DNA from: Polyangiaceae bacterium
Lineage (GTDB): Bacteria > Myxococcota_A > Polyangia > Polyangiales > Polyangiaceae
Assembly (NCBI GenBank): GCA_016712345.1
Contig: JADJRH010000001.1
Coordinates: 558,001-622,000 of the forward strand
Reading direction: 5' to 3'
DNA length: 64,000 bases
Shown here: positions 33,024 through 42,179 of the stretch, in pieces
Layout: each line of letters opens with the position of its first letter
How positions within the stretch are numbered: the first letter of the stretch is position 1
Notes under the pieces: generated by a model
Database searches by the model: none
What the model saw: the letters and a program-made list of their open reading frames with translations, nothing else
Told to the model about the DNA's origin: nothing
Translations under genes and position numbers: made by a program

Positions 33024-33920
33024 CTACGCGGCCCTTTTGCCGAATGCGGCGAAGCCCGTCGACACTTCTTGAGCAAACGCCTTGATGAGTGGCTCCGCCT
33101 GTTTCGCTTCCGGCGACAGCGCTTTTAACGCTCGGTCAAGTGTACCTTCGACCGACGCGGCCCGTTGCTGACAGAGCGCCCGAAACGCGAGTGTTCGACC
33201 GGGGACCGTTGCGATGAGTGACACCGTTGGCTCCGACCACCGAAACACGGGCGCCGTGCGCGCGAGCGTTGCGATGTCGGTCAGCGGCGATCGGGAGAGC
33301 CACACGTTGAGTGCGTCAAACCACGCCTCGGAGGGAATGTGCGAAACGTCGGCGGCCATTTCCACCAAAGGTACACGTCGCGAATCTTCACGAACGCGCC
33401 GCAACTCGCGCCACTTGAGGAGCCTTCCGGGCGCCGGTTGGCCGCGAAAGCTCGATGACCCCGTCCACCACGAAACGCTCGTGTCGGTACGCACCACTTC
33501 AAGCGCGCGCGACAGCACAGTGTGACGCGACAGCGCATCGTCGATGGTGCGCGGCTTGGCGATCGATTCACACAGCGCCACGCTCGAATCTAGGAGGCGC
33601 TTGTGCCGCGCACGCGTGAAAGCGCCGGACAGTTCTAAGTTTGTCGTTTGCAAAATGTCGTTGAATGCGGCGACAAGCGCCATGTCTTCCGCCGAGATCT
33701 CGGCCACTGTATCGATGGGAGCAAGCCGGCGAGCGACGCGCACGCGGGCCACGTCGAGTTGTGTACGCAATTCGGCATCGGCGATTTTTCGGCCTTCACC
33801 GATCGCGAGCCCGAGCCGCCGGCCGAGCGGCCTGACGGGATCAATCCGCCCGCCGAGCACGAGCGGCTTGAGCACTTGCTCCACCAATTCGCCGTACCGT
33901 TCGGTGAGCGCGTCAGCCAT
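33024..33920 (-). CDS. Unknown alpha-helical protein
   Basis: A 298-residue product I do not recognise. It is predicted mostly helical and soluble, rich in Arg, Ala and Leu, without signal or membrane segments. Distinct segments are RYGELVEQVLKPLVLGGRIDPV near the N terminus and VSWWTGSSSFRGQPAPGRLLKWRELRRV in the middle. I used ATG 33920, preceded by an AGGG sequence and only 5 bp after the stop of the upstream gene; the longer frame to 34061 would overlap that gene by 135 bp and gives a low-complexity Arg-rich start. It is the second gene of a two-gene unit. Confidence 0.7.
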   Translation of the reverse strand: MADALTERYGELVEQVLKPLVLGGRIDPVRPLGRRLGLAIGEGRKIADAELRTQLDVARVRVARRLAPIDTVAEISAEDMALVAAFNDILQTTNLELSGAFTRARHKRLLDSSVALCESIAKPRTIDDALSRHTVLSRALEVVRTDTSVSWWTGSSSFRGQPAPGRLLKWRELRRVREDSRRVPLVEMAADVSHIPSEAWFDALNVWLSRSPLTDIATLARTAPVFRWSEPTVSLIATVPGRTLAFRALCQQRAASVEGTLDRALKALSPEAKQAEPLIKAFAQEVSTGFAAFGKRAA

Positions 33921-33925
33921 GTTCC

Positions 33926-35422
33926 CTACCCTTTTTCGCCCTCGGCGCCGGTGGACACATCGCGCATGGGTCGAACACCGGGCGACGACAAAAACACTTC
34001 TGGAAGTTCTGTGGCGAGGGCGGCGGTGACTCCGGTTTGCACCGATTTTGCGGGTGCCCACTCCTGCGCTTCAAGCAGCGCCACTTCAAGCGAAACAAAC
34101 GCTTCGTTTGGAATGGCGAGGGCGCGGCCGTCGCGTCCCAAAAACAATGTTTGACCGGCGGGCGCACCAAACGCGCGATGGAGTACATCGGGAGCGACGG
34201 CCGGCAACGCGTCGTACCCCGCGGGGATGAGCAAACCCGTGTGGATCTCGCGATAAAATTCACCCACGGGAATGCCTTCAATCCCGGTTTGGTGGCGGAT
34301 AAAAATGCCCTCTTCGGTGAACGCCACACGCGCGCGTCGGAGTGTGTCGGGGCCGAGTGAGTACGCAACCTGGCGAAGCAGATCGATGTCGGGCCCGCGT
34401 ACCCACGTTGCCGTTACATGGCGCCACGGCTCGGTGCTCGGAACAAGGCGCAGCGGGAGCGAGATCGCGGCTATTTTTTTGGGGTCACGCGTGCTTTGTG
34501 TACGCAACACCTGCGAGCGACTTTCAATCCGGGCAAAGGCGCGCACGTCACCCAACGCGGGTACTGTCGCAAGCTCCAACGGATCGTCGCCGGGGTGGCG
34601 AAACAGAACGAGCCCCGGATCTCCAAACACCGGGCACGCTCGCAGGTTTACCGGGTGGCGAAACCCTGACAAAACCGCGGCGCCGGGCGCTACCGGAATG
34701 TACACACCAATGCCGGGTGTACTCGTGAGAAGAGGCACCATGCGCTTTGGTATTTCAGGCACCTGAAACAGGTATCGAACCACCGGCGCCTCATCAAAAC
34801 TCGAATCGGGAGGCCACTCGGCAACGCCCACTTCTGCGTCGACGCCCGACCGCACGAAGTAGTGAATCAACGCAGGCCCGAGCCCCGCTTCAGCCACGAG
34901 AATGCGCGCCCCGGGTTCATCGGCGGTGGACGGATCGGGATGCGGCGACAGGCGCAACAAGAGCTGTCGAACGTCGATCTTTTTCTCGACTTCATACGCT
35001 TGTGAAAACGCCGAGTGGTAGAGCGACAGCCCCGCGTCCGCGTGGAGAATTTGCGGAACGTCGTACCCAAACGGCGCCGCCGCATCGCGGTATTGAACGA
35101 AATGCCGGCTTGTTCCGGTGAATGTGTACCCACCCGCGAGCCTCACGATTTCAGCCGCGCGATCCATTCGATCGCTGCTCTCCGCCGAAAATGTGAGGGT
35201 GACTTCGCGCGCGCCGAGCTTGGATTTGACCACCTCGACAACGAGGGATCTCAGAATGTCGGCGAGCGATCCTTGGCGCGTGTAGAGAGCAAAAAACGCC
35301 ACCAATCGATCGATCGAAGGCAGCAGCACGAGCCCCTTGGATCCAAGGGCGACACCTTTGGCATCGAGCCCAAGACCCGGGGTTCGGAGCCGCGTTTGGT
35401 GAACGGCAACGCGTTCAAGCAC
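33926..35422 (-). CDS. Unknown protein, partner of the downstream helical protein
   Basis: A 498-residue protein starting with GTG 35422. No known motif stands out. The first half has alternating beta/alpha character (LVLLPSIDRLVAFFALYTRQG, ARILVAEAGLGPALIHYFV); the second half has a conserved-looking block VTATWVRGPDIDLLRQVAYSLGPDTLRRARVAFTEEGIFIRH and IPVGEFYREIHTGLLIPAGYDALP. This block reminds me of accessory 'X' domains found in MoxR-vWA and FtsH ternary conflict systems, but I cannot verify this and no MoxR, vWA or FtsH gene is next to it here. It is coupled to the 298-residue gene with a 5-bp gap, and follows a small membrane-protein gene by 38 bp. Confidence 0.6.
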   Translation of the reverse strand: MLERVAVHQTRLRTPGLGLDAKGVALGSKGLVLLPSIDRLVAFFALYTRQGSLADILRSLVVEVVKSKLGAREVTLTFSAESSDRMDRAAEIVRLAGGYTFTGTSRHFVQYRDAAAPFGYDVPQILHADAGLSLYHSAFSQAYEVEKKIDVRQLLLRLSPHPDPSTADEPGARILVAEAGLGPALIHYFVRSGVDAEVGVAEWPPDSSFDEAPVVRYLFQVPEIPKRMVPLLTSTPGIGVYIPVAPGAAVLSGFRHPVNLRACPVFGDPGLVLFRHPGDDPLELATVPALGDVRAFARIESRSQVLRTQSTRDPKKIAAISLPLRLVPSTEPWRHVTATWVRGPDIDLLRQVAYSLGPDTLRRARVAFTEEGIFIRHQTGIEGIPVGEFYREIHTGLLIPAGYDALPAVAPDVLHRAFGAPAGQTLFLGRDGRALAIPNEAFVSLEVALLEAQEWAPAKSVQTGVTAALATELPEVFLSSPGVRPMRDVSTGAEGEKG

Positions 35423-35460
35423 GTGGTTACTCTACGCCGCCGTCGCGCGACGCAACACGG

Positions 35461-35718
35461 CTACTTGTACATTTCGTCGAGCACTTCGTCTTCACGACCC
35501 TGCTTGATCAAACGGTCGTGACGAAACGCTTCATCAAGGGCGAGGTACGTAAAAAACGTAATGATCGGAATCAATCCGGCGATGGGCATGTTGTCGCCCT
35601 TGCCGACGATTTGGAGAATGTACTCCCAGCCTTCCCATTTCTGGTTGAAGTACCAAGACGCGAAACCGGCCACGCAAACCAGAATCGAGATGAGAATGAA
35701 GCCGCGATGACGACCCAT
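35461..35718 (-). CDS. Small two-TM membrane protein, unknown function
   Basis: An 85-residue protein starting MGRHRGFILISILVCVAGFASWYF (first membrane helix, ~6-24). A short loop FNQKWEGWEYILQIVGKGDN follows, then a second helix MPIAGLIPIITFFTYLALD, and a charged tail DRLIKQGREDEVLDEMYK. I chose the ATG at 35718 because the longer frame to 35784 adds a basic stretch before the helix. It is first in a minus-strand run with the two unassigned genes and divergent from the kinase gene by 136 bp. No family recognised. Confidence 0.7.
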   Translation of the reverse strand: MGRHRGFILISILVCVAGFASWYFNQKWEGWEYILQIVGKGDNMPIAGLIPIITFFTYLALDEAFRHDRLIKQGREDEVLDEMYK

Positions 35719-35854
35719 GACACTGCGGACCCTAGAAGCATGCGAAAGAGACGTCAAGCGAAGGACCAGCGCGCGTGCGAACAACTGTACGCGGCCTGCA
35801 AGTTGTGGCTAGCGTGCCGCGTTCAGCAGATGCTTGGAGACGCCTTTACTCCTC

Positions 35855-38800
35855 ATGACAATGGCGGATGACCGCGAGCCGGTGGCCAACCGATTTATCG
35901 CCGAACGCGAAGTAGGTCGCGGTGCGGTTGGCATTGTGTACCGCGCGATCGATCTCACAACGGGGCAACCGGTCGCACTCAAAGTGATCTCGGTGTCGGG
36001 TGTGGATCCGGCTGAGCTTGTGCGGTTCGCTCGTGAAGGTCAGCTGCTCAGCGAACTCAATCATCCCAACATTGTTCGCGTCGTGGCGTTTGGAACGCTC
36101 GATCGCAAAGCCGACATCTTGGGTCGCAGCATCGACGAAGGATCGCCGTACATCGCGATGGAGTGGCTTGCCGGTGAAGACCTTCAGGCGCTTCACAAAC
36201 GCAGCCCGCTGAACCTGCGTGACGCGCTCGATGTGGGGCGGCAAATTGCAGCGGCGCTTGCTGCGGCTCACGAGGCCGGAATCGTTCATCGCGACATCAA
36301 GCCTTCGAATATTTTTGTTTTGGAAGGGGCGCCCGAAACTCCTGCCATTCCGAGCGACGTTGTGGCGCCTCCTAAAACGCCGTCGCAACCGGTGGCTCTG
36401 CCGTCGCCGAGTTTGTTGCCTGTCAGCCAAGCACCGAGCACCGAGCTTTCACCTCTCGGAGCAGTGCCCATTCCACGCGACCGCGATCCCGACGCGGCGC
36501 CTGAAACACCTCGATCCGTTGCTCCGCCGCCGATTTCGCGACCGCCGGAGACGCATCGAAGTCGCGAAGTGGCGGTCACACCCGCAGTGCCCATTCCCGC
36601 GGTGGTGCTTATGCGCGCGCCGCCTGAAGTGAAGCCCCCGGTTTCAGCCGCTTCGATCGGCGGCGGCGGCGCCATTGACGCTTCAAAAGATCGCCGCCTC
36701 GTGGCCAAACTCGTCGACTTCGGCGTCGCGGCTGCCGACGACGTCCGCATCACAAAGACCGGCACGTTCGTGGGTACACCTGCGTATATGGCGCCGGAAC
36801 AGGCACGCGGCGACGGAATTGTGGATGCGCGCAGCGACATTTATTCGCTCGGCACAACGTTGTTTGAATTGATCGCCGGCCGGCCTCCGCATGTGGGCCC
36901 AACGTCAATCGCAACGCTCGCGCGCCTCGTGACAACGCCGGCCCCGCGCCTCTCGGAGTTGCTCATCGACGTGCCCGTGGAACTCGATGAACTCATCGGG
37001 CGCATGTTGGCTTCACAGCCCGAAGATCGACCGGAATCGGCGCGTATTGTGTACCACGCGCTTGATGCGCTTTATCGATTGCCGACGCTCGTTGAAGTGT
37101 CGAAACAGGAGCAACCGTCGGAACCTGGAGCAACCACCGGCACCGGAACGCGACTTGTGACAACGCTCGTTGCGCTTCACGTGGGCGCGGGCCCGGTTCG
37201 CCAAAAAGAAATGGTGCTCCTCTCCGAGCAGGGTGCAGAAGCGATGCCTCTCGGCGCCGATTCAATTGTGGCGCACCTCGGAACGCGACGCGCGCACGGT
37301 GATGAAGCCGCGCGGGCGCTCGCCATGGGCCTCAATTTGTGTCGCCGCGGCGCCAAAGTGGGTGTCGCCACCGGCCGTATGCGCGTCGACAAAACGCGTT
37401 CCGCGGGAGAGGTTGTTGACCGCGCGGCAACACTCGCGCGATCGGCGGATCGCGGTCAATTGTTGACCGAAGCAACCACCGCCGAGTTGGCGCGCGGCCA
37501 GTTTGAATTTGCGCTCCAACCCGGAGGTGTACGCCTCGTCACAGAAGTGGCGCGCGGCAAGCAGGCGAGCCTCGCAACGCCGTTTTTGGGGCGTGAAGCC
37601 GAGATGGCCAACGTGCTCGCGGCGTTTGAGCGATGCGCCGAAGACCACACGCCTGTGATGGTGAGCGTCGCGGGGCCGCCGGGGATCGGGAAAAGCCGGT
37701 TGGGCCGCGAGATCTTGTCGCGTCTTTCATCCACTCATCCCGAAGCAAAGCTCGTCACGGTGCGCGGCGATGCGTACGGTCGCGCTCAATCTCTCGGTTC
37801 GGCGAGCGATGTGCTTCGCGCGCTCTTGAGTCTGCCCAAAGACGTTTCGGTGGAAGAAGCGCGCCTCGCCATCGCGATGCGAGCGCCGGTGAAGGACAAC
37901 GCCGAGTTGATCGCGTCGTTGCTCGCGAACCAGCCGTTCGCCGACGGGATCGATCCGCGAGGCGCTCGCGACGCCCTCTACGTGTCGATGACCGAGTTGG
38001 TGCTCACCCAAGCTGCGGCGTCGGCGTGTGCGCTCGTGATCGAAGACGCGCAATGGTCCGACGCAGAATCAATCGCGTGGCTCGACCACTTGTTGGGCCG
38101 CGCGTCGAATCGACCACTCTTTATGCTGCTCATCGTTCGCCCGTCGTTTTGGCGTGAACATCCGCAGCGCTTCAACGGGCGTGATCATGTGCGCGTGGAG
38201 CTGCGCCCGATGGCACGCAAAGCCACACGCGAGATCGCGCGCGCTGTCATCGGCGCGAGCGTCGACGACGCGATGTTGGATCAAGTGGCGCAGCAGGCCG
38301 CCGGGTCGCCGCTCTTCGCTCAAGAACTTGCACGCGTGATCGCAGCCGGCAAAGACGCACGCGTCGCCCCGACGATCGAAGCGGCCATTCAAGTGAGCCT
38401 CGACGCACTCGACGACGCCGCTCGCGAAGCCGTGGTGCGCGCGAGTGTATTCGGTCAACTCGTGTGGGATCAGGGCCTCGCTGCCGTGGGCGTGAATGAT
38501 CCAAAAGCCGCGCTCAAAAAATTGATCACGGGCGAAATGCTCGTTGAACACGGGCAAAGCCGGTTCACGGGCTGCCGAGAGTACCTTTTCAAACACGCTC
38601 TCGTTCGAGACGTTGCGTACACATCGGCGGGCGAAGAACTCCGCAAACAACTGCACTCGCTCGCCGCCCGCTGGCTGCACGAAATGGCAGAAGACGCCGC
38701 CACCGTGGCGCAGCACTTTGATCTGGGCGGCGAGCACGAAGAAGCCGCCCACCACTGGGAAGTGGCCGCGCAGCGCGCGCTCGCGACCAATGCGCTTCGC

Positions 38801-40081
38801 GACGCGGTCACCATGGCCGATCGCGCGCTCGCATTTGCGAACGACAAGCCCACGGCGTTTCAGCGCGCGCTGCTCCTCGACGAGGCGTACAGCCGCCTCG
38901 ATGCGCGGGCGAGCGAGCGCGATTCGGCCATTCGCGCAATGAGCGAAAACGTATTCGACGAAGCGAGCGAAGCGCGCACCGCGGGAGCGCGCGCGCGCTA
39001 CGACGACGCCCGTGGATCGGGAACACACATTGAGCAAACGCTCGTGGAAGTGCGTGAGAAGGCGTGCGCTCTCAACCTTATCGACGAAGAAGCTCGATGC
39101 ACCGCCACGCTTGCGCATCGGTACGCGTTCGCCGGCCAGCTCCCCATGGCCGAGAGCGAAGCCACGCATCTGCTCTATCTCGCCGACGAACGCGGCATCA
39201 CGTGGGCCGGCGTCGATGCTTGGCAAACTCTCGCGGTGGTGCGCCAAACCCGGGGTGAGGTGGCTGCCGCGCTCGAAGCGCGTCGAAGCGCCGCAAAGGC
39301 CGCGCGCGCCGCTCGTCTTCAAGAACGTGAAGCGGTGCTCACCATCAACGTCGGTTTTGCTCTTTCGACGATCGGCGCGCGCGAAGAAGCGCTGCGCGAG
39401 ATCGAAACTGGGATCGCGAAAGCCGATTCAATTGGCAGCGCGGGCGCGGTTCGCCACGGCAAAATGATTTTGCTTTGCTGGGTGGCCACATTCGGGCCCG
39501 ATCCGCGCCTCGATTCGATCTTGGCCGAACCGCGCGCCGGCGCCGACGAAGCGTCGGGCGCCGGATGGGTACTCCATGATCGATCCACGCTCGGCCTCCT
39601 TTTTTATCGAGGCGTGGAGCTGTTGCGCTCCGATCCGGGTGCGATCACGCGCGCGCGCAGTTTGCTCAAGATCGCCGCCGATGCGTACCGCGCATCCGAC
39701 AACCGCGACGTGTTGCCCGTTGCGCTCGGATTTTGGGCGGAGGCCGAGCGGCGCAGCGGTCACGCCGAACAGGCCGTTGAGATCGCGCGCGAGGCCGCCG
39801 CATTGGTCGAAGGCGGTGCGCCCAGCTTGCTCAACGAAGGGCCGATCTACCTTGCGCTGCACGACGCCAGCGTCGACATCGGCGATCTCGCGGGCGCGCG
39901 CGTGGCGATGGAGCGGGCCATGGCGCCGCTTGTGAGGCGCCTTCACGGCCTCGAAGGTACACCGTACGCGCGCGCGTTTTTGCTGAACCTGCCCTTTAAT
40001 GCGAGCCTTGTTCAAGCGGCCGAGGCGTACGGTTGTGTACCCCCCGAAGTGGACGCCGTCATCGCCGCAACAGCTATTTAG
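35855..40081 (+). CDS. Ser/Thr kinase with a proline-rich insert, cyclase-like, AAA and TPR regions
   Basis: About 1408 residues. The kinase (Gly loop GRGAVGIVYRA, VALKVI, catalytic HRDIKPSNIF at ~144, DFG in KLVDFGVAA at ~287, GTPAYMAPEQ) is interrupted by ~120 Pro/Ala/Ser-rich residues between HRD and DFG, where about 20 residues are normal. Then ~400-570 resembles a class III nucleotide cyclase (LVALHVGAG, VGVATGRMRVD, AGEVVDRAATLARSADRGQLL), with the usual metal aspartates not evident, so probably inactive. An ATPase follows: Walker A at ~606 (VAGPPGIGKSRLGREI) and Walker B CALVIEDAQWSDAES. The rest is a TPR-like helical tail. Start: ATG 35855; an ATG two codons later is equally possible. 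Likely a cytosolic signalling hub. Confidence 0.87.
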   Translation: MTMADDREPVANRFIAEREVGRGAVGIVYRAIDLTTGQPVALKVISVSGVDPAELVRFAREGQLLSELNHPNIVRVVAFGTLDRKADILGRSIDEGSPYIAMEWLAGEDLQALHKRSPLNLRDALDVGRQIAAALAAAHEAGIVHRDIKPSNIFVLEGAPETPAIPSDVVAPPKTPSQPVALPSPSLLPVSQAPSTELSPLGAVPIPRDRDPDAAPETPRSVAPPPISRPPETHRSREVAVTPAVPIPAVVLMRAPPEVKPPVSAASIGGGGAIDASKDRRLVAKLVDFGVAAADDVRITKTGTFVGTPAYMAPEQARGDGIVDARSDIYSLGTTLFELIAGRPPHVGPTSIATLARLVTTPAPRLSELLIDVPVELDELIGRMLASQPEDRPESARIVYHALDALYRLPTLVEVSKQEQPSEPGATTGTGTRLVTTLVALHVGAGPVRQKEMVLLSEQGAEAMPLGADSIVAHLGTRRAHGDEAARALAMGLNLCRRGAKVGVATGRMRVDKTRSAGEVVDRAATLARSADRGQLLTEATTAELARGQFEFALQPGGVRLVTEVARGKQASLATPFLGREAEMANVLAAFERCAEDHTPVMVSVAGPPGIGKSRLGREILSRLSSTHPEAKLVTVRGDAYGRAQSLGSASDVLRALLSLPKDVSVEEARLAIAMRAPVKDNAELIASLLANQPFADGIDPRGARDALYVSMTELVLTQAAASACALVIEDAQWSDAESIAWLDHLLGRASNRPLFMLLIVRPSFWREHPQRFNGRDHVRVELRPMARKATREIARAVIGASVDDAMLDQVAQQAAGSPLFAQELARVIAAGKDARVAPTIEAAIQVSLDALDDAAREAVVRASVFGQLVWDQGLAAVGVNDPKAALKKLITGEMLVEHGQSRFTGCREYLFKHALVRDVAYTSAGEELRKQLHSLAARWLHEMAEDAATVAQHFDLGGEHEEAAHHWEVAAQRALATNALRDAVTMADRALAFANDKPTAFQRALLLDEAYSRLDARASERDSAIRAMSENVFDEASEARTAGARARYDDARGSGTHIEQTLVEVREKACALNLIDEEARCTATLAHRYAFAGQLPMAESEATHLLYLADERGITWAGVDAWQTLAVVRQTRGEVAAALEARRSAAKAARAARLQEREAVLTINVGFALSTIGAREEALREIETGIAKADSIGSAGAVRHGKMILLCWVATFGPDPRLDSILAEPRAGADEASGAGWVLHDRSTLGLLFYRGVELLRSDPGAITRARSLLKIAADAYRASDNRDVLPVALGFWAEAERRSGHAEQAVEIAREAAALVEGGAPSLLNEGPIYLALHDASVDIGDLAGARVAMERAMAPLVRRLHGLEGTPYARAFLLNLPFNASLVQAAEAYGCVPPEVDAVIAATAI

Positions 40082-40100
40082 GCTCCGAAAACAGCTCCGT

Positions 40101-40132
40101 GCGTGATTGTGTACACGCGGCCGTTATTTTTT
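40101..40132 (+). terminator. Hairpin plus T-run after the 1408-residue kinase gene
   Basis: GCGTG/CACGC stem (40101-40118) with a loop containing GTGTA, then TTATTTTTT. It is placed 20 bp after the kinase stop and reads in the right direction. The opposing PEGA kinase gene ends inside the T-run. Confidence 0.55.
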
Positions 40133-41800
40133 CCAGGGATCGTCGGAGTCGAGTTTTTTCTTGTTGGGCTTAATGGTCGGCTTGGTGAAACCGTCATCAC
40201 CGGACGGCGGAGTTGCGTTGTTGCGCACCGCTCCCTGCTGACCCTGCGTTGTGGGTGCGGCGGCTTGTTTATCGGGCGTGAGCGCAATGTCGAGCGTCAC
40301 GTCTTTGTCGAAAACAAGCATTCGGCTTTCTGTTGTGTACCCATTGGCCTCGACACGCAGCTTGTGCCCAAAGCCGTCGGCCGGAGCTTTCATCGTGTAC
40401 GGCGCGGCGAGCTTTGCTTCATCGAGGTACACAACCGCATCGGGCGGGGACACGGTGAGTTTGAGGTCAATCGTGGCGACGGAGTTTGGCTTCGCCGCGG
40501 CAGTTTCAGCCGGTTTTGATGTTTCAACAGGTGGTGACGCCCCAACGGCCGGGGGAGCGGGCCGACCCAAAATAAGCACACCCACAGCGACCGCGGCGGC
40601 GGCGGCACCGCCGATGATGAGCGGAATTTTTTTGGATGCCGCGGGAGGCGGAGCCGATGCCTGCGTCACCGCAACGGCCGGCGGCGCGATGGGGTTTAGC
40701 GTTGCCGACGGAGTGGGATCGCTCACGCTTGTGGAAGTGATGCGCGGCAGTGACACCGACGAGGCCGGAAGGTCAATGATGCGAATCCCTTCAAACTGGC
40801 CTGTTTTCAGCCCTGAAAGCTGCTTTTCGAGAATGCTCTTGAGCTGACCGCGCTTGTCTTGAAAGAGCGAAGCAACGACCTGCCCAATTTCTTCTTCGCT
40901 CACGCGCGAGCCTTCACGCGCGAGGTGATCGAGCAGCTCGTGCCGAAGATCAGATGCGGTTTGGTAGCGGTCGTTTGCCGAAGGGGCGAGCGATCGCCGC
41001 ACAATGTTCACGAGATCCGGCGGCAGATCTTGGCGAATTTGCGTTACGTCGGGAATGCGGCCGTGCATGAGATTGTCGAGAATCTCAACGTCGGAGAGGC
41101 CTTTCCACATGCGGGAGCCGGTGACGACTTCCCACAAGATCACGCCCACTGAGAACACGTCGGCGCGGCGATCGACCTTTTCACAACGCGCCTGTTCGGG
41201 CGCCATGTACCCAATTTTGCCTTTGAGTACACCTGTGCGAGTTTCTGCGGAACGGGTCGCCGCTTTGGCAATGCCAAAGTCGACGAGTTTTGTTTGCCCC
41301 TCGTACGTGATGAAAATGTTGTGCGGGCTCGCATCGCGGTGAACCACGTGAAGCGGCGATCCGTCGTAGTCGCAAAGCTCGTGCGCGGAGTGCAAACCGC
41401 CGAGCGCGTCGGCCAAAATCTTGAGGCCCATGGGTCGCGTGAGCGCGCCGTTTTTTCCCCCGCGATGCACGATGCGATGCATCGGCTGACCGTCGAGGTA
41501 CTCCATTGCGATGAAGTACTGCCCGGCGACCTCACCCACTTCATTGGTTTGCACAATGTTGGGGTGATTGAGGCGCGCGGCGAGGCGAGCCTCATCGAGA
41601 AACATGGAAAGAAACTCGGGCTCTTCGGCCAAATTTGGCCGCAGGCGCTTGATGACCTGTAGCTTGTTAAAGCCAACCGGGCCCTGCGCAACGGCGAGAA
41701 AAACGTCGGCCATTCCACCGTGGCCGAGGCTCGCGATCAGGCGGTATTTGCCGAAAGTTGCAGCGTCGTTGACGCCGGTCTGAGTATCCACGGCGGTCAT
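40124..41800 (-). CDS. Membrane Ser/Thr kinase with C-terminal PEGA domain
   Basis: A 558-residue kinase. N-terminal kinase domain: GHGGMADVFLA, QVIKRLRP, catalytic loop VVHRDASPHNIF (the HRDxSPHN form common in myxobacteria), LVDFGIAKA and GKIGYMAPEQ. A Ser/Pro-rich juxtamembrane stretch leads to one transmembrane helix at ~393-412 (PLIIGGAAAAAVAVGVLILG). The extracytoplasmic part has a PEGA domain (DLKLTVSPPDAVVYLDEAKLAAPYTM ... GHKLRVEANGYTT), often involved in wall or surface contact. The tail is Lys/Pro-rich. Catalytic residues are intact. It is convergent with the 1408-residue kinase gene, the two ends separated by 42 bp. Confidence 0.92.
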   Translation of the reverse strand: MTAVDTQTGVNDAATFGKYRLIASLGHGGMADVFLAVAQGPVGFNKLQVIKRLRPNLAEEPEFLSMFLDEARLAARLNHPNIVQTNEVGEVAGQYFIAMEYLDGQPMHRIVHRGGKNGALTRPMGLKILADALGGLHSAHELCDYDGSPLHVVHRDASPHNIFITYEGQTKLVDFGIAKAATRSAETRTGVLKGKIGYMAPEQARCEKVDRRADVFSVGVILWEVVTGSRMWKGLSDVEILDNLMHGRIPDVTQIRQDLPPDLVNIVRRSLAPSANDRYQTASDLRHELLDHLAREGSRVSEEEIGQVVASLFQDKRGQLKSILEKQLSGLKTGQFEGIRIIDLPASSVSLPRITSTSVSDPTPSATLNPIAPPAVAVTQASAPPPAASKKIPLIIGGAAAAAVAVGVLILGRPAPPAVGASPPVETSKPAETAAAKPNSVATIDLKLTVSPPDAVVYLDEAKLAAPYTMKAPADGFGHKLRVEANGYTTESRMLVFDKDVTLDIALTPDKQAAAPTTQGQQGAVRNNATPPSGDDGFTKPTIKPNKKKLDSDDPWKK

Positions 41801-41989
41801 CGAATCAATCGTGGTCTATGGGCAAAGAGTGTGTCAATGGCGCGGGCAACAATTGAAGTCGGCCGGGCTCTTTTTTGCCATCACGCGGTGAGCGCCTTCG
41901 CTGAGGGCCGACATACACACACCGAATTCTCAAAATTGGCATGGTGGCCGGTTTTGAGATGGGAGGACGCTCTTTTGGGTGAACCCGAC

Positions 41990-42170
41990 ATGTTCATTCG
42001 CGCCATGACCGAGGCCGACGCCCCCGGCATGCTCGACGTTTATCGCCCTTATGTTGAATCAACGGCGAGGCGGAAAAATCATCGGCGATGCCTACGGATC
42101 GGCACACCGAGATCGGGCTGCGTACCTTTGGTCGGTTGAAACGAGTGTGTACATCACCGCCGAAGTAAGA
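41990..42170 (+). pseudogene. Truncated GNAT acetyltransferase (phosphinothricin acetyltransferase-like)
   Basis: Remnant of a GNAT gene. From ATG 41990 frame 2 reads MFIRAMTEADAPGMLDVYRP, the typical N terminus of the family. From ~42069 the homologous sequence continues in another frame: GGKIIGDAYGSAHRDRAAYL followed by WSVETSVYITAE, the later strand normally found ~45 residues on. The middle (the VSFE... segment) is missing, so an internal deletion with a frame change has occurred. The gene then breaks off where the GC-rich repeat begins, before the acetyl-CoA-binding loop. Not functional as it stands. Confidence 0.75.
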
Positions 42171-42179
42171 AGCACGCGC

